A stretch of 64,000 nt of DNA from assembly GCA_001874305.1 (NCBI GenBank), contig MPCU01000005.1:327923-391922 (forward strand). The letters are read 5' to 3'. The notes below the pieces were generated by a model that did not search any database, was not told where the DNA came from, and was given only the letters and a program-made list of their open reading frames with translations. This stretch comes from Bacteriovorax sp. MedPE-SWde (GTDB lineage: Bacteria > Bdellovibrionota > Bacteriovoracia > Bacteriovoracales > Bacteriovoracaceae). Of this stretch, positions 58,552-64,000 are shown piece after piece (position 1 is the first letter of the stretch; each line of letters opens with the position of its first letter). A program made the translations under genes and the position numbers.

Positions 58552-60279
58552 ATGGCGTTTTTTGAACAGCACATTCACTCAGAGCCAAAGACTTTCTTAT
58601 CGAAGTATGTATTTTCTTTCGATCATAAAGTAATTGGTAAGCAATTTCTCTGGTACGGAATTTTATTTCTAGGTATCGGTGGAATTATGGCACTAATGAT
58701 TCGTTGGACACTTGCCTTTCCAGGTCAAGCGTTCCCAGTTATTGGTAACTTATTATTTCCTGAGACTGGAGGAGTAGTTCCACCAGACACGTACGCGATG
58801 CTTTTTACTATGCACGGTACGATCATGATTTTCTACGCAATCACACCTATTTTGATTGGGGCATTTGGTAACTTCCTTATACCTCTTCAGATTGGTGCGA
58901 GAGATATGGTTTTCCCTCTACTTAATATGCTTTCTTTTTGGCTAGCATTTATTTCAGGGGTAATTCTTATGGCCTCTCTGTGTATCCCTCTTGGTGCCGC
59001 GGCTGGTGGTTGGACATCTTATCCAACACTATCAACGCTGATCGGTTCTCCTGGAGCAGGACAAACACTTTGGACTTTAGCTTTATTTATTCTCGGAATC
59101 TCTTCTACAATGGGTGCTGTAAACTACATCACAACTATCATTGTTCTTAGAGCTCCAGGTATGGGTTACTTTGATATGCCTCTTGCAGTTTGGGGTCTAG
59201 GTCTTACAGCAATCTTAAACGCTATTTTCCTACCAGTTCTTGGTGCAGGTCTTCTATTACTTATCTTTGATAGAGTATTTGGAACGACGTTCTTCCTTGC
59301 GGGGGCAGCGGCCACTTCTGGTACTGGGGATCCAATATTGTTCCAGCACGTTTTCTGGATCTTTGGTCACCCTGAAGTATATATTCTAATTCTTCCAGCA
59401 TGGGGAATTACATCTGACTTACTTTCGTTCTTCGCAAGAAAGCCAGCATTTGGTGCAAAAGCTACAGCTCTTGCAATGACTTCAATTACAATCCTTTCAA
59501 CGGTTGTTTATGGTCACCATATGTATACGACTCAAATGAGTCCACTGCTTACTCAGTCATTCATGACTCTTACTATGACAATTTCTATCCCGTCGGCAAT
59601 TTTCTTTGCTAACTGGCTTGGAACTCTTTGGAAAGGATCTATTAAGTTCCCAACTCCAATGGTTTTCTCTTTAGGGGTTGTATTTGTATTTGGTCTTGGT
59701 GGTTTAACTGGTCTCTATCTAGCGACAGTTACAACAGACCTTTACTTACATGATACTTACTTTGTTGTTGGACACTTCCATTACACAATGGCCGCTTCAG
59801 TTCTGCTTGGTGGATACGCAGCTATTTATTTTTGGATGCCAAAAATGTTTGGAAAGATGCTGAATGAGACTTTAGGTCACATCCACTTCTGGCTAACATT
59901 CATTGGATTAAATGGTGTTTTCATGGGAATGATGATCGTTGGATATGCAGGTATGCATAGACGTCTTTATAACCCATTTGTATATGACTTCTTAGAAAGA
60001 CTGATTCCACTTAACACTTTTGTTACTTATTCAGCTCTTCTAATGGGTGTTGCACAGTTCTTCTTTGTGGCTAACTTTATCCACACAGTATTCTTCAAGA
60101 AAGAAAAAGCTACTGACAACCCTTGGGAAGTTGGAACATTAGAGTGGACTGTTCCTTCACCGGCTCCAGTTTATAACTTTAAGGAAATTCCAGTTGTAAA
60201 ATGTGGACCACACGAATTTGGTAACCCAAATTTAACAGGTGACAGAGACTACCAATTTCAAACTGAAGAATTGGTTTAG
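58552..60279 (+). CDS. coxA: Cytochrome c oxidase subunit I
   Basis: FTMHGTIMIFYAITP, HVFWIFGHPEVYILILPAWGI, VYGHHMYTTQM, HDTYFVVGHFHYTM. Confidence 0.97.
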   Translation: MAFFEQHIHSEPKTFLSKYVFSFDHKVIGKQFLWYGILFLGIGGIMALMIRWTLAFPGQAFPVIGNLLFPETGGVVPPDTYAMLFTMHGTIMIFYAITPILIGAFGNFLIPLQIGARDMVFPLLNMLSFWLAFISGVILMASLCIPLGAAAGGWTSYPTLSTLIGSPGAGQTLWTLALFILGISSTMGAVNYITTIIVLRAPGMGYFDMPLAVWGLGLTAILNAIFLPVLGAGLLLLIFDRVFGTTFFLAGAAATSGTGDPILFQHVFWIFGHPEVYILILPAWGITSDLLSFFARKPAFGAKATALAMTSITILSTVVYGHHMYTTQMSPLLTQSFMTLTMTISIPSAIFFANWLGTLWKGSIKFPTPMVFSLGVVFVFGLGGLTGLYLATVTTDLYLHDTYFVVGHFHYTMAASVLLGGYAAIYFWMPKMFGKMLNETLGHIHFWLTFIGLNGVFMGMMIVGYAGMHRRLYNPFVYDFLERLIPLNTFVTYSALLMGVAQFFFVANFIHTVFFKKEKATDNPWEVGTLEWTVPSPAPVYNFKEIPVVKCGPHEFGNPNLTGDRDYQFQTEELV

Positions 60280-60299
60280 TAATAGGAATTTAATAAAAA

Positions 60300-60881
60300 A
60301 TGAATAATGCAATTGAAGTAAATAATATTGAAGGAAGAAAGGCAGTGTCGTCAATTGGTATGACGGTATTGCTTGTGTCCTTTGCTATGCTCTTTGCGAC
60401 GTTGCTTCTTGGATATGTTGTGTTCAGACTGACTAATGATGTTTGGCCACCGATGGGATTAAAGAGAATACCTCTTACTCTTCCAACGATAAGTACTTTT
60501 ATCATTGGTGTGAGCTCATTGTTTTTCTATAATTTTGAAAAAGCATTCAATAGAAACAACCTCAAAATGATGAGACTTCAATTTGGACTGACACTTCTTA
60601 TGGGTGTTTGTTTCATGCTTGTTCAGTTTGAGCTATGGAGTTCAATGAAAGAGTTGGGACTATATGTCTCAGGTGGAGCTTATCCTTCACTTTTTTTCTC
60701 TCTGACTTGGATCCACGCAGCCCACATTGTTATGGCCCTAATTTCTCTCTTCTTTCTTGTTCCGACTTTGTCGACTGGATTTAGAGAAGATCGAATTACT
60801 TGGGTTATGAATGTTGGAAAGTTTTGGCACTTTCTTGGGCTAATTTGGCTTGTAATGTATATCGTAATGTTTGTTTATTAA
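60300..60881 (+). CDS. coxC: Cytochrome c oxidase subunit III
   Basis: Five-TM COX3-like; LTWIHAAHIVMALISLF...VGKFWHFLGLIWLVMYIVMF. Confidence 0.85.
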   Translation: MNNAIEVNNIEGRKAVSSIGMTVLLVSFAMLFATLLLGYVVFRLTNDVWPPMGLKRIPLTLPTISTFIIGVSSLFFYNFEKAFNRNNLKMMRLQFGLTLLMGVCFMLVQFELWSSMKELGLYVSGGAYPSLFFSLTWIHAAHIVMALISLFFLVPTLSTGFREDRITWVMNVGKFWHFLGLIWLVMYIVMFVY

Positions 60882-60892
60882 TGAGGATAACT

Positions 60893-61765
60893 ATGAAAAA
60901 AACGTGGCTAACTTTAGCATCTATGTTGGTTCTTTTAAGTTTCGTTTCTTGTTCGGAAAGTCACTTCAGAGAAGATAAAATCTTTGCTGGTGGACTCTAT
61001 GTTAAGAAAATTGATCTTAATAAGGGAAAGCAAATTTACACGGAATACTGTATGCCTTGTCACGGTGTTGACGGTGATGGAAAAGGTGTAGCATCTAAGG
61101 CGATGAAAGTACCACCAAGAGATTTTACTCAAGGTGTATTTAAATTCGGTGAAGTTGTTGCTGGTGAGCTTCCTCACGATAAGCACCTTTATACAATCTT
61201 AGAAAAAGGGCTTCACGGGACAGCAATGCTTCCATGGGACTTAACTGAAAAACAAATGTATCAAGTTGTTCAGTATATCAAAACTTTTGCTCCTCAAGTT
61301 TGGGAAGGAAAAGATAAGACACTAGGTGAGCAAATCGTAATGACTAAGAACCCTTACGGTCCAGCACACAGGCAAGCAGCTATCGAAGCAGGTAAGAAAG
61401 TTTACCACGGAGATGCAGCATGTTGGTCTTGTCACAAAGCTTATGTTCCAGCTAAAGAGTTAGCAAAACTTTCAGGTATGTCTGTCTCAGACATAGATGA
61501 AGATGCTTATAAAACTAAGCTTCAAGAAACAGAATGGGGATATAAGAGTCTTCCACCTGATTTCACATGGAATACAGTTAGAAGTGCTGAAACAGTTGAA
61601 GAGCTATTTATTAGACTTTCAGCAGGTGTTGGCGGAACTGCTATGCCTAGTTGGAAAGAGACTGTTACAGATGAGCAAATCTGGGCATTATCTCACTATG
61701 TAAAATACTTAATGGATTTAAAAGATTCTCCTGAACGTAAAGAGTTCATGAGAAACCTTAAGTAG
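60893..61765 (+). CDS. Cytochrome c lipoprotein with two CXXCH motifs
   Basis: Lipobox FVSC; CMPCHGVDGDGKG and CWSCHKAY; start at 60893. Confidence 0.88.
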   Translation: MKKTWLTLASMLVLLSFVSCSESHFREDKIFAGGLYVKKIDLNKGKQIYTEYCMPCHGVDGDGKGVASKAMKVPPRDFTQGVFKFGEVVAGELPHDKHLYTILEKGLHGTAMLPWDLTEKQMYQVVQYIKTFAPQVWEGKDKTLGEQIVMTKNPYGPAHRQAAIEAGKKVYHGDAACWSCHKAYVPAKELAKLSGMSVSDIDEDAYKTKLQETEWGYKSLPPDFTWNTVRSAETVEELFIRLSAGVGGTAMPSWKETVTDEQIWALSHYVKYLMDLKDSPERKEFMRNLK

Positions 61766-61777
61766 ATAGAGGAATCA

Positions 61778-62464
61778 ATGGCAACTGTTGGTGTAAAACG
61801 TTCAAATACATTCATTGAGAAATTAGTTTCTAGTAAACTATTTTGGATTGTATTCGTACTTTTTACATTCTCTTACCCGATCATAAGATCAGTTAATAGA
61901 AAGTTGCCACCACCTTTACCAGTTATAAAAAAGCTCCCTGAGTTTGCTCTTCTTAATGGTTTCAATAAACCATATGGAACTAAAGAACTACATGGGAAAG
62001 CTTATATTGCTAACTTTATTTTTACGACTTGCCCTTCATCTTGTTTAAGACTTTCCAAAGAAATGGAAAAGATTCAAAAAAGAATAAGAGGAATGGGACA
62101 AAAGGTTGCTTTAGTTTCTTTCACGGTTGACCCTTTAACGGATAAACCTGCAGTACTATATAAGTACGCTAGAAAGAGAAGAGCTAACCCACATATTTGG
62201 ACATTTCTAACTGGTGAAAAAGAGGCCATGAAGAAAATCATTATCGATGGTTTCGAAGTTCCAATGGGTGAGAGAGAAGAGTCCGAAATGATGTTAGAGG
62301 GTGAGACGATAACAATGTTTGATATTGCTCACACAGAGAAGTTTGCACTTGTTGATTATAATGGAAATGTCCGCGGATATTATGATTCTACTAGAGATGG
62401 GATCAACCAATTAATGATCGATATAGGTTTATTAATGAATAGAAAAGAATTTGCGAAAAATTAA
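61778..62464 (+). CDS. SCO1/SenC-family copper chaperone
   Basis: YIANFIFTTCPSSCLRLSKEM; ALVSFTVDPLTDKP; His in DIAHTEKFALVD. Confidence 0.92.
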   Translation: MATVGVKRSNTFIEKLVSSKLFWIVFVLFTFSYPIIRSVNRKLPPPLPVIKKLPEFALLNGFNKPYGTKELHGKAYIANFIFTTCPSSCLRLSKEMEKIQKRIRGMGQKVALVSFTVDPLTDKPAVLYKYARKRRANPHIWTFLTGEKEAMKKIIIDGFEVPMGEREESEMMLEGETITMFDIAHTEKFALVDYNGNVRGYYDSTRDGINQLMIDIGLLMNRKEFAKN

Positions 62465-62480
62465 TCGTAAGGAGAGTCAT

Positions 62481-62765
62481 ATGTCAGAAACTGCTCATCA
62501 CAGTCACAAAAAACTTTATATTGGTGTTTTCTTTGCTCTAGCGATCCTTACAGGACTTGAGCTTTTAATCCCAGGACTTGAAGGTGTTTCATACATTATG
62601 AAAGCAAGTTCACTAACTGGACTAGCATTTGGTAAGGCCTTTTTGGTTGCTTACTTCTATATGCACTTAAACGAAGAAAAAGGTTGGCTAAAATTTATCG
62701 CAGCGATTCCGTGTTCAGCAGGGATTTACGCAGCGGTAGTTATTTTAGAGTCAATGTATAGATAG
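62481..62765 (+). CDS. Cytochrome c oxidase subunit IV-like
   Basis: Three hydrophobic segments, KAFLVAYFYMHLNEEKGW; start 62481. Confidence 0.8.
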   Translation: MSETAHHSHKKLYIGVFFALAILTGLELLIPGLEGVSYIMKASSLTGLAFGKAFLVAYFYMHLNEEKGWLKFIAAIPCSAGIYAAVVILESMYR

Positions 62766-62788
62766 AACACATTTCTAGGGAGAGGAAG

Positions 62789-62959
62789 ATGTCTGAAAAT
62801 ACACAAGTTCAAAAAACAACTGTAACAGAGAACCTACAACCACTGAAAGGTGGTCAACCGCAGTATGAAACTTGGTGGTTAATTGTAGGACTTATTGTTG
62901 GTCTTATAATACTAAAGACATTCATCTACATAAAAGACAAAAAAAGACATGGAAAATAA
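62789..62959 (+). CDS. Small single-TM protein at end of cox operon (not in ORF track)
   Basis: MSENTQVQKTTVTENLQPLKGGQPQYETWWLIVGLIVGLIILKTFIYIKDKKRHGK; RBS agggagagg; precedes terminator. Confidence 0.6.
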   Translation: MSENTQVQKTTVTENLQPLKGGQPQYETWWLIVGLIVGLIILKTFIYIKDKKRHGK

Positions 62960-62961
62960 AA

Positions 62962-62993
62962 AAAGCGGGATTTAAACATCCCGCTTTTTTTTT
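62962..62993 (+). terminator. Intrinsic terminator (bidirectional)
   Basis: AAAGCGGGA-tttaaaca-TCCCGCTTT + T-run. Confidence 0.93.
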
Positions 62994-63579
62994 ACTCTAT
63001 ATATTCAACTGAAATTATCTTATCGCCCTGACTTATCTTATCTAAAACTTCAATCCCATCAATAACTTGCCCAAAAACAGTGTACTTTTCATCGAGCTGT
63101 GGAAGAGTTCCTAAAGATATATAAAATTGTGAGTCCGCACTATCCATATCTGACATACTTCGCGCCATCGCAAGAGTTCCTCTTATATGTTGGAGAGAAT
63201 TAAACTCAGATTTTAATTTGTTTCCAGAACCACCCTTGCCAGTACCTGTAGGATCACCTGTTTGAATAATAAAGTTTGGAATCACACGATGAAAGCTCAA
63301 ACCATCATAAAATCCAGTGGTTACAAGCTTAATTACTCTGGTTACAGTATTAGGTGCACTCTTGGGATAGTATTTAAAAGTGATGTTTCCATGTACTGTT
63401 TTTATGACAGATAGAGATGACGAAAGCCCGTTCCTGTCGGTCTTTAGCTCATTTGCTAACACGTCATTTTTAATCTTTTTCTGCTCAGTTTCTGTACTAA
63501 TTTCGCTATTAAAACATGAACTTAAAAGAAAGAAAGAGAGAAATAAATAAAATGAATGTGTTTTTATAGTTTTTTCCAT
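62992..63579 (-). CDS. Peptidyl-prolyl cis-trans isomerase, cyclophilin type
   Basis: GLSFHRVIPNFIIQTGDPTGTGKGGSG; SQFYISLGTLPQLDEKYTVFGQVIDG; lipobox LLSSC. Confidence 0.93.
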   Translation of the reverse strand: MEKTIKTHSFYLFLSFFLLSSCFNSEISTETEQKKIKNDVLANELKTDRNGLSSSLSVIKTVHGNITFKYYPKSAPNTVTRVIKLVTTGFYDGLSFHRVIPNFIIQTGDPTGTGKGGSGNKLKSEFNSLQHIRGTLAMARSMSDMDSADSQFYISLGTLPQLDEKYTVFGQVIDGIEVLDKISQGDKIISVEYIE

Positions 63580-63670
63580 AGCCGTTATTGTTGCGCATTG
63601 TGTGTTTTAGCTATTATCGAGAAAAAATGCAAAAAAATCAAAAAAAAAGTACTTTTATTAAAAAAGAGTA

Positions 63671-63699
63671 TTGACAGAATTAATAAGAAAACATAAATT
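63671..63699 (+). promoter_or_regulatory. Sigma-70 promoter for tRNA-Ala/rRNA leader
   Basis: TTGACA-N17-TAAATT with A-rich upstream region. Confidence 0.75.
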
Positions 63700-63750
63700 C
63701 CTTTTCACATTAAGAAATGAACAAAACGTTTCGAGACGAAATGCAAGCTT

Positions 63751-63826
63751 GGGGGTGTAGCTCAGTTGGGAGAGCACTTGCTTTGCACGCAAGGGGTCGC
63801 AGGTTCGACTCCTGTCATCTCCACCA
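63751..63826 (+). tRNA. tRNA-Ala (anticodon TGC)
   Basis: GGGGGTGTAGCTCAGTTGGGAGAGCACTTGCTTTGCACGCAAGGGGTCGCAGGTTCGACTCCTGTCATCTCCACCA; cloverleaf, G3:U70, encoded CCA. Confidence 0.97.
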
Positions 63827-63838
63827 TTTTGCTTCGTC

Positions 63839-63888
63839 GCTCTTTAAAATTCGAATAGATAGTTAAAGTTTTGAAACCTTCGGGTTTC
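63839..63888 (+). promoter_or_regulatory. rRNA-operon leader with boxA-like element and UUCG hairpin
   Basis: GCTCTTTAAAAT resembles boxA; GAAACC-TTCG-GGTTTC hairpin. Confidence 0.5.
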
Positions 63889-64000
63889 GAATCATGATGA
63901 GAAAATCCAAAGATGATTAAGATTGTAAAGATCTGACGTAAATGAATCGGTTGCAGTTGTTTAACAGTTGTTGTCAATCTAGTCAGATGCCATTCTTGAA

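Noticed and set aside
63762-63977. Minus-strand ORF encoding ...MVEMTGVEPATPCVQSKCSPN
   Set aside because: Antisense to tRNA-Ala; a well-known spurious annotation pattern, not a gene

Overview
The window is an AT-rich chromosomal segment. Its gene content (two flagellins, Tad/Flp pilus locus, Rieske/cyt b complex with multiheme cytochrome, caa3-type oxidase) resembles predatory Bdellovibrionota, probably the Bacteriovorax/Halobacteriovorax side; that assignment is an inference. From left to right it holds: a partial recA; pgpA; an FHA protein and a hydrolase; recG and greA; a UbiB-family kinase; two flagellin genes; a Tad/Flp pilus locus with five pilin-like proteins, a prepilin peptidase, CpaB, CpaC, a fused TadZ-TadA (CpaE-CpaF) ATPase and one TadB-like protein; a secreted RHS/YD-repeat protein; a cluster of very small secreted proteins; lon; glmU-glmS; a UvrD/PcrA helicase; AsmA-like and Ppx/GppA proteins; a thiolase; a respiratory cluster (Rieske, split cytochrome b, eight-CXXCH cytochrome, haem A/O synthesis genes, cox genes, Sco); a cyclophilin; and tRNA-Ala followed by an rRNA leader at the right edge. 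I saw no CRISPR array, transposase or prophage. The observations I find least explained are: (1) small secreted proteins sharing SESKT/KTxCED and C-terminal SKERG motifs, two of them behind sigma-54-type promoters; (2) a structured, relatively GC-rich intergenic element present in two opposite-strand copies about 30 kb apart, with conserved hairpins and partly compensatory stems; (3) a TadZ-TadA gene fusion in a pilus locus without a visible TadC; (4) an eight-haem cytochrome beside a split cytochrome b complex; and (5) a CtaA-like/CtaB fusion. All calls were made by reading the sequence; no database search or folding was run.
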